64,000 bases of DNA from Agrobacterium albertimagni AOL15 (GTDB lineage: Bacteria > Pseudomonadota > Alphaproteobacteria > Rhizobiales > Rhizobiaceae). Location: NCBI RefSeq assembly GCF_000300855.1, contig NZ_ALJF01000013.1, forward strand, positions 124,001 to 188,000, written 5' to 3'. The first letter of the stretch is position 1, and each line of letters begins with the position of its first letter. The notes below the pieces were generated by a model that saw only the letters and a program-made list of their open reading frames with translations, searched no databases and was not told where the DNA came from. Both the position numbers and the translations under genes were made by a program. Positions 1 through 8,948 of the stretch are shown here, piece by piece.

Positions 1-170
1 TCACTGAACACCTGAACGCAAGGGAAATTTCGGGCCGGTCACAGCCCCAACTGCGTTAAGCCGATGCAGTCCTTTTGGCTTCACCCAACCGATCTACGTC
101 TACCCGAAAGCAACTGCCGCTTCACCGGCTCTTAACGGCATCAAAAGCTTTCTGCGCTATCGCAAAGTCT

Positions 171-1853
171 ATGATTTCGAACGGTTTCTTTAAAATCTTA
201 ACGATATCTCTGCTTTTGGTGACGCTGGCAAGATTGGGTGCCGACGCCGCCCATGCGAGCGATTCCGCCAGCATTCGCCCCGCCTGCTGGGCTGAAGCCA
301 CGCTATCGGAAGATCCCGTTGCAGTGGCGCGGGATGATGAAAGATGGTCCTGCTCAGGCGCCGGCCAGAGTTTCTCGATCGCTGCCGAGCGCGTGCTCCT
401 TCGCTTCGACATCCAAGCCGATCAGACCCCGCCGCGCTATCTGCTCTCGAGGCGGAGCGCACTCGAAGCCGTGCATCTGCTGGCAATCGACCAGGATTTT
501 ACAACGCGCCAGACGTCTCTCCCTGCCGCCTCCTTGCGCAGCTCGATGGCTGGTGGTTACTTCAGCGCGCCCCTGCCGGTTCTCACGCAGATGACCCGGC
601 ACGTCGTCGCGGTGATTGACCGGCCGTCTCACCGAATGACCCTGGAGAACGCCTATCTATCGCCTGTTGATGCGGGCGCGGACACCGACGATCTGCGCTT
701 TCTGCTGCTCCTTGCCGGCCTCACCGGCATGCTCGTCATGCCTCTCATATTCAATGCGGCATTCTACCGAGCCCTCAGGCAGTCCTTCGTTCTCTGGCAC
801 TCGGCTCTCACTTTGTCGATGCTGATGACGATCGTCGTCACGTCCGGTCTGGCGGTCGTGTTCTTCGACCCACCGCCCATGATGCTGAGCGCCATGACCA
901 CGTTGATCTTCGGGCTTACGATCAGCGCAGGCTTGATGTTCACCCATAGCTTCATCGAGCAAGGCAAGCTGCATCCGCTGCTGCGGCGCATTCTTCCCTA
1001 TTGCGCCGCATGGGCGATCTTCCTCAGCCTGTTTCACGCGAGCTTTCCCTTCGTCGCACGTCCGGTGCAATCTGCCGTCTATACGGCAGCATTTGCGCCG
1101 GTTCTTGCCGTCTTCCTGTTGTCGATGATCGACGCATTGCGTCGTGGAAGCCGCGCCGCAAGGTTCCAGGCCATCGGTTACGCGCCGTTGATCCTGGTCG
1201 GCCTGATCCGCATCGTCACGGGTGTCGTGCCCGGGCTGCCGAGCACGGACGCCATGCTGCTGTTCTATTTCGGCTGCATGTTCGAAGTGCTGCTCACGGC
1301 GCTTGGCGTGGCCGATCGTTTTGTGATCATCAGGCGTGAGCGTGATCGAGCGCGGAGTGAGGCGGATCTGCTGGAACGGCTGTCCGAAACCGATCCACTG
1401 ACCGGGTTGCTCAACAGGCGGGCGATCGAGCGCCAGTTCGAGCAGCTGCGGGCCGACCACTTTACCGCCCTCGCTGTCGTGGACCTCGATCATTTCAAGG
1501 CCATCAACGATGGCTACGGGCATCACATCGGCGATGAGGTGCTGAAGGCCGTGGCCGTCGCGCTGGAGGCCGGTCCGGACGTGCGCGCCTATCGCCTGGG
1601 TGGCGAAGAGTTCCTGCTGATGCTGCGCGGGCATGACGTGGAGAAAGAGGCCGAGCGACGACGCGAGGCGATCCCGACGACCGTCGCCAGTGGCGTTCCC
1701 GTTGTCCAGGGACTGGTGACAGCGACCATGGGCATCACCTCCATCTCTGGCGGTGAGAGCTTCCCGACATTGTACGAACGGGCAGACAAGCTGCTTTACG
1801 AAGCCAAGAGCGCGGGACGGAACAGAACCCGCGGGGCGACAGGTGAGACCTAG
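171..1853 (+). CDS. Membrane diguanylate cyclase (7TM-type sensor + GGDEF)
   Basis: Predicted inner-membrane enzyme making cyclic di-GMP from two GTP. From the ATG at 171 it is 560 aa: a signal-peptide-like hydrophobic start (ISLLLVTLARLG), a soluble periplasmic part of about 170 residues, about seven hydrophobic segments (7TMR-DISM-like order), then a C-terminal GGDEF domain. The signature reads RLGGEEFL, an active variant, and the upstream VVDLDHFKAIND metal/nucleotide motif is intact. A longer reading from a TTG at 75 is possible, but it places about 32 polar residues before the signal sequence, so I prefer 171. It converges with another GGDEF gene 25 bp away. The ligand of the periplasmic part cannot be told. 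Confidence 0.87.
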   Translation: MISNGFFKILTISLLLVTLARLGADAAHASDSASIRPACWAEATLSEDPVAVARDDERWSCSGAGQSFSIAAERVLLRFDIQADQTPPRYLLSRRSALEAVHLLAIDQDFTTRQTSLPAASLRSSMAGGYFSAPLPVLTQMTRHVVAVIDRPSHRMTLENAYLSPVDAGADTDDLRFLLLLAGLTGMLVMPLIFNAAFYRALRQSFVLWHSALTLSMLMTIVVTSGLAVVFFDPPPMMLSAMTTLIFGLTISAGLMFTHSFIEQGKLHPLLRRILPYCAAWAIFLSLFHASFPFVARPVQSAVYTAAFAPVLAVFLLSMIDALRRGSRAARFQAIGYAPLILVGLIRIVTGVVPGLPSTDAMLLFYFGCMFEVLLTALGVADRFVIIRRERDRARSEADLLERLSETDPLTGLLNRRAIERQFEQLRADHFTALAVVDLDHFKAINDGYGHHIGDEVLKAVAVALEAGPDVRAYRLGGEEFLLMLRGHDVEKEAERRREAIPTTVASGVPVVQGLVTATMGITSISGGESFPTLYERADKLLYEAKSAGRNRTRGATGET

Positions 1854-1878
1854 GCGTCGAAAGCCGTCCCACTCACCC

Positions 1879-3069
1879 TCACGCCACCACCCGCGCCTCG
1901 TCCTCGTCGAGGCTGACGCGCCAGGTGTTGCGGCCGTCGGCCTTGGCCGCGTAAAGCGCGCGGTCGGCCAGGTCGAGCAGGCGTTCGAAGTCGCCCTCGG
2001 ACTGGATCCTGCCTGAGACCGCGCCGACGCTGATCGTCACATAGGTGTTGCGGTCGCCGGTAAAGCCGTGGGCAATGCCGAGCTGGCGGACCGCGCGGCG
2101 CAGGCTCTCGGCCAGCGTCGGTGCCATGTCGGCATCGGCGTCGGAGAGGATGGCGAGGAATTCCTCGCCGCCATGGCGGGCGAGATGCGCCTCCATCGGC
2201 AGGGCACGGCGCATGGCGCGGGCCACCCGTTTCAGACACTCGTCGCCGGCGCCATGGCCATAGGCGTCGTTATAGGCCTTGAAGTGATCGACATCGGCGA
2301 CCAGCAGCACGACGCGCCGCGCCTCGTCCGGCACTTCCGTCGCAAGCCGCATCAGCTCCATCTCGGTGCCGCGACGATTGGCAAGCCTGGTCAGCGGGTC
2401 GGTGACGGAGAGCCGGGCGAGATCCTTGTTCTGCCGCGACAATTCCCGCTTCAGCGCTTCGTTCTCCTGCATCTGCAGATGGCTGGTGAGCGCCTCGACT
2501 TCCAGCTGATAGGAGACCAGCAGCGTCATCAGCACCGTCGGCATGTAGACGGCCAGATGCTGGATCACATAGGAGGGGCTCGCCCCCTGAAGGAACCAGA
2601 TCGCCGAGTAATTCAGGCAGAAGGTGAAGATGCTGGCCCGCAGCGCCGGACGGAACGGCGAGGCGGCAGCGATGGTGATCGCCATCTGGAAGGTCGCAGC
2701 CGCATAGAAATAGGTGAGCACGCCCGGGCTGGAGCTGGAGACGAGGATCGCGCACCAGCAGACATTGGCAAGAAGCGCCACCAGGATCGCGGCGATCTCC
2801 TTCTTCTCGATCGGATGATTGCCGGCGATGTAGACGAGCAGGCCAATCGCGATCGGCAGCATCACCCCGAAGCGCAGCACCGCCGACAACATGGTGACAT
2901 CGCCGAGCAACCACAGATCGAAAAGAAAACAGGCGAGATAGAAGATGAGGACGCAGATAACGGCCGCCTTCAGCATCCGGCTGCGCAAAGCTGCGCGATC
3001 TTCGAGGAATGCCGCATGTTGCTCCACCGTCAATCGGGGCCTAGCGGGAAGTCCGAGCCATCTCATCAT
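1879..3069 (-). CDS. Membrane GGDEF diguanylate cyclase
   Basis: 396 aa. The N-terminal half has about five or six hydrophobic helices (MASE-like, roughly residues 35-190), followed by a short coiled linker and a GGDEF domain. Active-site residues are present: VADVDHFKAYND and the signature HGGEEFLA. It should synthesise cyclic di-GMP at the inner membrane. Its architecture and length closely parallel the cyclase at 13379-14539 (same VDHFKA motif, same GGEEF, same ending RNTWR/RNRSK region), suggesting paralogues. It converges with the GGDEF gene ending at 1853. The start is a double ATG (3069 or 3066). No operon partner is visible. Confidence 0.87.
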   Translation of the reverse strand: MMRWLGLPARPRLTVEQHAAFLEDRAALRSRMLKAAVICVLIFYLACFLFDLWLLGDVTMLSAVLRFGVMLPIAIGLLVYIAGNHPIEKKEIAAILVALLANVCWCAILVSSSSPGVLTYFYAAATFQMAITIAAASPFRPALRASIFTFCLNYSAIWFLQGASPSYVIQHLAVYMPTVLMTLLVSYQLEVEALTSHLQMQENEALKRELSRQNKDLARLSVTDPLTRLANRRGTEMELMRLATEVPDEARRVVLLVADVDHFKAYNDAYGHGAGDECLKRVARAMRRALPMEAHLARHGGEEFLAILSDADADMAPTLAESLRRAVRQLGIAHGFTGDRNTYVTISVGAVSGRIQSEGDFERLLDLADRALYAAKADGRNTWRVSLDEDEARVVA

Positions 3070-3384
3070 GGATGTCCAATCACCGATTGAAATATATGAA
3101 CCGTCGAAAACGGCTGAAATCTATGTCTGGCCCCCTTAATTTGGGGTGAAGGCGATGTGCCAATACGAGAAATCATGGATGAACACAAGCGCCATGGTTA
3201 ACCCCCGGTAAATGCCGGAAGACCTCTTAAGCCTTGGAAGCTGCAACCTGTTTCAATTCAGGATGGTAGGTGAGAGAGGGCGGAGACCTGTGCCTCAATG
3301 ACACGAACGGGCCGTCGGAAGCTGGCGCATCGCTGTCGCGATTCGCAGCCGCCATGCTTGAGGCGCGGTAAACTTGTGATTGTC
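3070..3384. other. Intergenic region, no gene seen
   Basis: This stretch lies upstream of the minus-strand GGDEF gene and downstream of the minus-strand PBP gene. I see no convincing ORF, RNA or palindromic repeat. It presumably holds the promoter of the GGDEF gene. Confidence 0.4.
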
Positions 3385-5637
3385 TTAACGGCCGGTCGAG
3401 CCGGTGGTTTGCGGCTCGATGGCGGCCTGGGCCGTCCCTGCCGGTGCCGAAAGCGCGTCGGCTGATTTAAGCCGCGTGGCCAGCTCCCGGATCAGGCGGG
3501 TCGATTGCGATGACAGCGAGCGCGGACGCACCATCGGCGGCAGCGCATCCGGATTGGCCGCATCCGCCACCTGGGGCTTTGCTTCCTTTGCCGGCATCGG
3601 CTGATCAACGCCGGGGATCGGCTTGATATCGATGCCCTGATGGGCATAGTCCATCAGCTTCTTGAAGGTCATGGCCGGAAGCGAGCCGCCTGTCATGTTG
3701 TTGGTCGAGGTGTAGTCGTCGTTTCCGAACCAGACCGCGGCGGTGTAATTGCCGGTATAGCCGACGAACCAGGCATCGCGGTAAGCTTGGGTGGTGCCGG
3801 TCTTGCCGGCCGTCAGGATCCCGTCGACGGCCGCGCGCCTTGCCGTGCCGATATAGGGGATCTTGGTCATCATCTGGTTCATCGAGCGGGCCGCCTGTTC
3901 CGACAGAATGCGCTCGGGCTGGGGCGCGTCGCGCTCGAAGTCATACAGCACGTCGCCAGCATAATTGACGATCTGCGCAATGCCGTGGCGGCGCGAAGCA
4001 TAGCCGCCGGCCGGCAGCACGGCATAGGCCGTCGCCTGGTCCATCACGGTCACCTCGGATGTGCCGAGCGGGATCGTCACGTCCTTCTTGATCGGCGTTT
4101 CCACACCCATCGCCTTGGTGGTCTGGATGATCGCGTCGATGCCGAGTTTTTCCTTGGCGAGCCGAACCGGGATCGTGTTGATCGATTTGGCCAGCGCCGT
4201 TTCCATGGTCACCCGGCCGGCATAGCTTCGGCCATAGTTCTGCGGGCTCCAATTGCCCCAGGCAACCGGGCCGTCGACGACAACGGTCTGCGGCGTGTAG
4301 CCGTTTTCCATAGCCAGCGCATAGGTATACATCTTGAACGAGGAGCCCGGCTGGCGCAGCGCCCGTGTGGCGCGGTTGAACTGGCTCTCGCCATAGTCGC
4401 GTCCGCCGACCATGGCCCGCACCGCCCCGCCATTCTCGACCATCACCACGGCGCCCTGCTTGACGTTGTAGCTCTCGCCATATTCACGCAGCGATGAGGC
4501 GACGGCCTCTTCGGCTGCCTGCTGCAGGCCGAGATCGATCGTGGTGCGCACGACGAGCGTATGATCCTTGAAGCGGGCGGCAATGCGCTGCACTTCCTCG
4601 AAGGCCCAGTCGAGGAAGAAGTCCGGCGCTTCCTTCTTGTCGCGGTCGATCACGGAGGCCGGATTGCGCCGCGCCGCCACCACCTGGCCCTCGGTCATCA
4701 GCCCGCTCTGCACCATGTTGGTGAGCACGTCATTGGCGCGCGCACGCGCTGCCGGCAGGTTGACATGCGGCGCATATTTGGCCGGCGCCTTGAAGAGGCC
4801 CGCAAGCATCGCCGCTTCCGCAAGCGTCACTTCGGTGATGTTCTTGCCGAAATAGAATTGCGAGGCGGCTGCTGCGCCAAACGTGCCGCCGCCCATATAG
4901 GCGCGGTCGAGATAGAGCGACAGGATCTCCTGCTTGGAAAGATTGGCCTCCAGCCAGAGCGCGAGATATGCTTCCTTGATCTTGCGCTCGATGGAGCGCT
5001 CATTGGTGAGGAAGAGGTTCTTCGCCAGCTGCTGCGTCAGCGTCGAGCCGCCCTGAACGACCGAACCCGCCTTGGCGTTTTCCGTCATGGCGCGCGCAAG
5101 GCCGATGAAATCGATGCCGAAATGCTCGAAGAAGCGCCGGTCTTCCGTCGCCAGAACCGCCTTCACCAGATGGTCCGGCAGTTCGTCGACCGGCACGGAA
5201 TTTTCATGGATGATGCCGCGATGGCCGATCGTGTTGCCGTAGCGGTCGAGGAAGGTGACGGCGAAATTGTCGTGATTGCGCCAGTCCTTCTTGGTTTCCT
5301 CGAAGGCCGGCTGGGCAAGCGCGAGCAAGAGCACCATGCCCGCCGTGCCGAGCGTCATGGCTTCGCCGGCGATCTCGAAGCCGAGCTTCTTGAGGCCCCG
5401 GACACGGAAACGGCGGAAGAAGATGGTGATTTCTTCCCAGGCCTCGGCGAGGTCGTAGCCGGCATTCCACAGCGTCGAATCGAGCCAGCTATCGATCTTG
5501 AGAAAGATGTGGCGCTTCAGCTTCCGTGGCTTTTCGGGGCTTGCCGAAGTGCCGCCCGAGGCTGGCCGATCGATGCCGTCGGCGCCGCCGAGGCGCTCCG
5601 CAGGCTGAAGATCGTCAGGCTTGTCCTTGTCGGCCAC
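3385..5637 (-). CDS. Class A penicillin-binding protein (glycosyltransferase/transpeptidase)
   Basis: 750 aa bifunctional peptidoglycan synthase. A charged cytoplasmic N-terminus of about 90 residues precedes one signal anchor (GTAGMVLLLALAQ). Then comes a GT51 transglycosylase domain with ATEDRRFFEHFG and GGSTLTQQLAKNLFL, and a transpeptidase domain with the three penicillin-binding motifs: SSFK (catalytic Ser), SIN and KTGTT. It polymerises lipid II and cross-links stem peptides in the periplasm. Length fits PBP1-type proteins; the C-terminal tail is Pro/Ala-rich and of low complexity. It is transcribed divergently from the UPF0260 gene, about 280 bp apart. The exact subfamily (PBP1a, 1b or 1c) is not clear, so no gene symbol is given. 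Confidence 0.92.
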   Translation of the reverse strand: MADKDKPDDLQPAERLGGADGIDRPASGGTSASPEKPRKLKRHIFLKIDSWLDSTLWNAGYDLAEAWEEITIFFRRFRVRGLKKLGFEIAGEAMTLGTAGMVLLLALAQPAFEETKKDWRNHDNFAVTFLDRYGNTIGHRGIIHENSVPVDELPDHLVKAVLATEDRRFFEHFGIDFIGLARAMTENAKAGSVVQGGSTLTQQLAKNLFLTNERSIERKIKEAYLALWLEANLSKQEILSLYLDRAYMGGGTFGAAAASQFYFGKNITEVTLAEAAMLAGLFKAPAKYAPHVNLPAARARANDVLTNMVQSGLMTEGQVVAARRNPASVIDRDKKEAPDFFLDWAFEEVQRIAARFKDHTLVVRTTIDLGLQQAAEEAVASSLREYGESYNVKQGAVVMVENGGAVRAMVGGRDYGESQFNRATRALRQPGSSFKMYTYALAMENGYTPQTVVVDGPVAWGNWSPQNYGRSYAGRVTMETALAKSINTIPVRLAKEKLGIDAIIQTTKAMGVETPIKKDVTIPLGTSEVTVMDQATAYAVLPAGGYASRRHGIAQIVNYAGDVLYDFERDAPQPERILSEQAARSMNQMMTKIPYIGTARRAAVDGILTAGKTGTTQAYRDAWFVGYTGNYTAAVWFGNDDYTSTNNMTGGSLPAMTFKKLMDYAHQGIDIKPIPGVDQPMPAKEAKPQVADAANPDALPPMVRPRSLSSQSTRLIRELATRLKSADALSAPAGTAQAAIEPQTTGSTGR

Positions 5638-5918
5638 CGTGGCTTTTTCCCGAAAACTTGTTGTCGGCTCCCTTGACGCGCCCGCCGATTGGGATCAGGA
5701 CCCGAAGAGATTACGGGCGGGTCGTCATTATGTGAGTGATGGTCGATTTGCTGTAAAAGAACAAGCGGTTTCGAGGCGCATGGTGAACCGGGCGCCGCCC
5801 GGGCGCGCTTTTGAGCGGAGGCGTTGCACCCCGGCCACCGAGTGGCAAAGGATCGCGGCCCGCGCCGCAGCCAGATGCCGCAGCAAGAGCGAAAGATCAC
5901 AGTCAGTTGAACGAGACG

Positions 5919-6383
5919 ATGACAGACAAGCCCTTCTGGAAGACCAAGACGCTCGCCGAAATGAGCAACGCAGAATGGGAAAGCCTCTGCGACGGCTGTG
6001 GCCTCTGTTGTCTCAACAAGCTGGAGGATTGGGACACCGGTGAGGTGGTCTTCACCTCGGTTGCCTGCAAGTTGCTCGACGGCGATAGCTGTCGCTGCTC
6101 CGACTACGAGAACCGCCAGGAAACCGTGCCCGACTGTATCCAGCTGACGCTCAAGGGCCTGCGCGAAATCCAGTGGCTGCCCCCCACCTGCGGCTACCGC
6201 CTGATCGACGAGGGCCTCGACCTCTATTGGTGGCACCCGCTGGTCTCGGGCAGCCCCGAGACGGTGCATCAGGCCGGCATTTCCGCCCGCGGCCGTACGA
6301 TTTCGGAGGAGGGGCTCGATGTCGAGGATCTCGAGGATTACGTGGTCGACTGGCCGATGCGAGTTGGCGCGGAGCGGGATTGA
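5919..6383 (+). CDS. UPF0260 / YcgN-YkgJ-type cysteine-cluster protein
   Basis: 154 aa. Cysteines are arranged as [11 protein letters not shown] near the N-terminus, followed by C-x-C and further single cysteines, the pattern of the YkgJ/UPF0260 family, thought to bind zinc or an Fe-S cluster. The biochemical role of the family is not established. The ATG at 5919 is chosen because it gives the family's usual N-terminus ([10 protein letters not shown]); the open frame extends further upstream without family similarity. It is followed after 56 bp by a toxin-antitoxin pair, probably unrelated in function. Confidence 0.85.
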   Translation: MTDKPFWKTKTLAEMSNAEWESLCDGCGLCCLNKLEDWDTGEVVFTSVACKLLDGDSCRCSDYENRQETVPDCIQLTLKGLREIQWLPPTCGYRLIDEGLDLYWWHPLVSGSPETVHQAGISARGRTISEEGLDVEDLEDYVVDWPMRVGAERD

Positions 6384-6439
6384 GGGGCTCGCGAGGCGGT
6401 GGTGTTGATGTTATTCTGCCGATCAAGGAGATTGCCACC

Positions 6440-6718
6440 ATGCTCGCCATTTCGCTGCCCGAAGACCTTGATGCCCGTTTGGAGGCGCTCGCCCGGACCA
6501 CCGGCCAGAGCAAGGCCGCGCTGGTTGAAGAGGCGATTGCCGCGCAGATCGAAGACCTGGAACATGCCGCGCGAGACAAGGCATCTTTTGAGAGATGGCT
6601 GATGACCGAGGGTGTCGCGGCCTACGACCGGCTCAAGGCTGATCCCGACAGTGCTCTGAGTGTAGATGAGGTGCGGGCGCGGTTGAGCGAGAAACGCGCC
6701 GGGCGTGCTTCGCGTTGA
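6440..6718 (+). CDS. Ribbon-helix-helix antitoxin (CopG/ParD-like)
   Basis: 92 aa. The N-terminal 45 residues form a typical RHH DNA-binding motif (LAISLPEDLDARLEAL, then TGQSKAALVEEAI), followed by a helical toxin-binding tail. AAGGAG at 6425-6430 is well placed for the ATG at 6440. The gene overlaps the downstream toxin gene by 4 nt, the usual sign of translational coupling in type II TA modules. It should neutralise the toxin and autoregulate the operon. Confidence 0.85.
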   Translation: MLAISLPEDLDARLEALARTTGQSKAALVEEAIAAQIEDLEHAARDKASFERWLMTEGVAAYDRLKADPDSALSVDEVRARLSEKRAGRASR

Positions 6719-7038
6719 GCTACGGTTTGCGCTTCGCACCTGAGGCTCTGGACCAGTTACAAGCCCTGGAAGACTACATTGCCCAAGCTTCGTCCGCCAG
6801 CCGAGCCGCCGCATATGTCAATGCGATTGTCGATTATTGCCAGCAGCTAAAGACCTTTCCTCATCGTGGAACGGTCCGCGTCGATTTGCGAGCGGGACTG
6901 CGCATAATCGGTTTCCGGAGACGAGTGACAATCCTTTTTGAAGTTAGCGACGGCACCGTCACCATCATCGGAATCTACTACGGTGGTCGACAGTATGAGC
7001 CCCGCTCGCGGGGTGAAGATCAAGGCGGCGATTTCTGA
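6715..7038 (+). CDS. RelE/ParE-family toxin
   Basis: 107 aa, starting at TTG within the stop of the antitoxin gene. The sequence has the ParE/RelE fold pattern: an N-terminal RFAPEALDQLQALEDYI helix pair, the central core TFPHRGTVR, then RIIGFRRRVTILFEV and a C-terminal strand. ParE members poison gyrase and RelE members cleave mRNA at the ribosome. The sequence looks closer to ParE, but the target is not decided. With the upstream gene it forms a complete TA module. Confidence 0.83.
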   Translation: MSYGLRFAPEALDQLQALEDYIAQASSASRAAAYVNAIVDYCQQLKTFPHRGTVRVDLRAGLRIIGFRRRVTILFEVSDGTVTIIGIYYGGRQYEPRSRGEDQGGDF

Positions 7039-7148
7039 CGCTGATCGATCACGTCGACGCATACGCTGACGCATTTCCGCCTCACTCCATGCCGGCGCAT
7101 GGATTGCGCTTCATCTCTTAGTGGGAGCCGGGCATCCTCCGATGACCT

Positions 7149-7670
7149 TTAGCCCCACAGTTCCGGCCGCATCCAGGCCTCGGGCAAAACGAGGATCCCG
7201 GACAGATCCTCGTCTGCGCCATCAAGCCTCTGCCATTGCCAAGCCGCCACCCATTCGGCAGGGAGCGTATAAGGCGGCGTCACCCGGCTTGCCGGACGGA
7301 AACCGGAGCGGCTGTAATAGGCGGGGTCTCCGAGCACCAAAACTTCGGCGACGCCCTCGGCCTTCAGTCGCGCCAGACCCTCGGCGATCAGGGCCTTGCC
7401 GATCCCTTTGCGCTGGTGCATGGGCTGCACGGCGAGTGGCCCGAGCAGGGCGACGGTCTCGTCGGCAGTCTCAAGCCGTGCGCGGGTGAAAAGAATATGG
7501 CCGATCAGCCTGTCGTCGAGATGGGCAGAGAGCGAGAGGACGGCCGGGTCGGCGAGCAGGGCTTCGACCAGCGGCACCAGATCCTCTCGCGGAAAGGCGG
7601 CGGCATTGAGGTGAGGGATGTGAGGGAGGTCCGCAGGCAGCGTTTCGCCCCGGGTGAAGCTCAGCGTCAT
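7149..7670 (-). CDS. GNAT-family N-acetyltransferase
   Basis: 173 aa. It contains the acetyl-CoA-binding signature of the GNAT fold (LAVQPMHQRKGIGKALI, with Q/RxxGxG/A) followed by the characteristic GDPAYYSRSGFRPA segment of the predicted acetyltransferase group related to YhbS. The substrate is unknown. The start at 7670 (MTLSFTRGE) is preferred over an upstream in-frame start at 7835, which would add repeat-derived sequence. No close operon partner. Confidence 0.84.
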   Translation of the reverse strand: MTLSFTRGETLPADLPHIPHLNAAAFPREDLVPLVEALLADPAVLSLSAHLDDRLIGHILFTRARLETADETVALLGPLAVQPMHQRKGIGKALIAEGLARLKAEGVAEVLVLGDPAYYSRSGFRPASRVTPPYTLPAEWVAAWQWQRLDGADEDLSGILVLPEAWMRPELWG

Positions 7671-7970
7671 GTGCTTTTCTCCGGTGAAGGATGCACACCT
7701 AGGTCCTCCGAAGCTCCGCGACAAGCCCATGATAGGTCTGGGTGGGGCAGCGGGCGAATCCCCCACATCCCCCTTGAGAAGGAGATCGCCGCAAAGCGCC
7801 GGATGAGCGTGACCCTGAGTGTTCGACGTCGTCAAGTGAAGCCAAACGCGGCATCTTGGTTACCCCACCCCGGAGCTGCGCTCCGACCCTCCCCCTCAAG
7901 AGGAGGATGTTGGCTGCGGTGATTGTCGTCGCCATTCAATTGAATTACACTGCCACCTTGGGAGCCCGGT
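7671..7970. repeat. Intergenic gap holding a half-copy of a GC-rich palindromic element
   Basis: About 7862-7917 carries the arm CCCCACCCCGGAGC followed by a run of CCCTCCCC type, matching one half of the longer elements at 22187-22340 and 29050-29157. Nothing else is recognisable except the small palindrome at 7934-7945. Confidence 0.5.
7934..7945. promoter_or_regulatory. Perfect 12-bp palindrome, candidate operator
   Basis: ATTCAATTGAAT is a perfect inverted repeat 26 bp upstream of the ATG at 7971. RelB/DinJ-type RHH proteins bind such short palindromes to repress their own operons, so this is a plausible autoregulatory site. Function is inferred from position only. Confidence 0.35.
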
Positions 7971-8882
7971 ATGACCAACGCACTCGTTCAGACACGCATC
8001 GATCCCGATATCCGCGACCGCGCGGCCGCTGTGCTGGAGAGCATGGGGCTGACTGTGTCCGATGCAGTGCGCATTCTGCTGACACGCACCGCCAATGAAG
8101 GTGTTCTCCCGATCCAGCTCCTCTCGGATCCCGCCGTTCATGATGCCTGGTTCCGCGCCAAGGTGCGCGAAGCGCTGGAGGATGTGCGCGATGATGTCCA
8201 GGATGACGCTGTAGAAAAGCTCACGGATGTCCAAAGAGTTCAGTCGTCTGCAACTGCCCGTTCCGACGTTTGGCTGCGCGTTGATGAACGTGAAGACGTA
8301 TTGGGATCGCTGGAAGCTTGCAAAACCTTCCTGGAGGATCTTCGGTTCAAGCCCTTAAACTGGAAATACCTCGTCATCTGCCTTCACAACGCGCTACAGG
8401 GAGCTTTAGTCTGTCATTTGAACGGCACAGCCGGCGTGGGTGCACTCGATCAGAGATCCGTCGACAGACAGCTGGAGTGGCATGAGCGAGATCGTGAGCG
8501 CCATATTGCTGGTAAGCCAAAGAATATCTCGGATCCGTTTCCGTCGTCCCGTCTCGCTGACATGAAGACGCTTTTCTCTCGGGTTCAAACCAGGGACGAG
8601 ATGACGGAGTTGGGAGCGGGTCAACCAATAGAGATTTCGGCTAGCGAAAAGCATGCTTTTGAGCTGCTTCATGAACTCCGAAATCGTTTTGTCCACTTTG
8701 AGCCAGCGGGATGGTCGATCGAGTTGGCCGGCTTACCGCGAATGGCGGTGGAAATTGTTACCTTGATTGGAAGAATTGCAGCCGATCCTTGGCCGTTCTG
8801 GCATTTGCCCGACGCGAGACGTGTTCACTTGAAGAACCTTATTGACTCTCTTCGCACGGATTTTTCAGCTCTCGAAAACTAA
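7971..8882 (+). CDS. RelB/DinJ antitoxin domain fused to a HEPN-like domain
   Basis: 303 aa. Residues 1 to about 85 are a near full-length RelB/DinJ antitoxin: an RHH motif (QTRIDPDIRDRAAAVLESMG, then SDAVRILLTR) and the usual DAWFRAKVREALED tail. The frame then runs without a stop into about 210 residues unlike any antitoxin: LNWKYLVICLHNALQGALVCHL and, near the C-terminus, the motif LRNRFVHF, which fits the RNxxxH (R-x4-H) motif of HEPN ribonuclease-type domains. GGAG lies just upstream of the ATG. No separate RelE-type toxin gene follows. It may be a one-polypeptide antitoxin-toxin, or a fusion created when a deletion joined a dinJ gene to a HEPN-like gene. Confidence 0.7.
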   Translation: MTNALVQTRIDPDIRDRAAAVLESMGLTVSDAVRILLTRTANEGVLPIQLLSDPAVHDAWFRAKVREALEDVRDDVQDDAVEKLTDVQRVQSSATARSDVWLRVDEREDVLGSLEACKTFLEDLRFKPLNWKYLVICLHNALQGALVCHLNGTAGVGALDQRSVDRQLEWHERDRERHIAGKPKNISDPFPSSRLADMKTLFSRVQTRDEMTELGAGQPIEISASEKHAFELLHELRNRFVHFEPAGWSIELAGLPRMAVEIVTLIGRIAADPWPFWHLPDARRVHLKNLIDSLRTDFSALEN

Positions 8883-8897
8883 TTGGCATCGCCGCCC

Positions 8898-8929
8898 TTG
8901 ACCCTCCCATGATGGGAAGGTCCATCTAT
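8898..8929 (+). promoter_or_regulatory. MerR/CueR-type copper promoter of copA
   Basis: TTGACC (8898-8903) and an ATCTAT -10-like box (8924-8929) are separated by 20 bp, longer than the usual 17 and typical of MerR-family promoters. The spacer holds a near-perfect 21-bp palindrome (8901-8921, arms CCTCCCAT and ATGGGAAGG). The encoded CueR-like regulator at 11910 is the obvious activator. Confidence 0.75.
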
Positions 8930-8948
8930 CATGGCGGAGGTGACCGCT

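Noticed and set aside
75-170. Upstream TTG start of the first cyclase
   Set aside because: It would put about 32 polar residues before a signal-sequence-like start. The ATG at 171 directly begins the hydrophobic segment.
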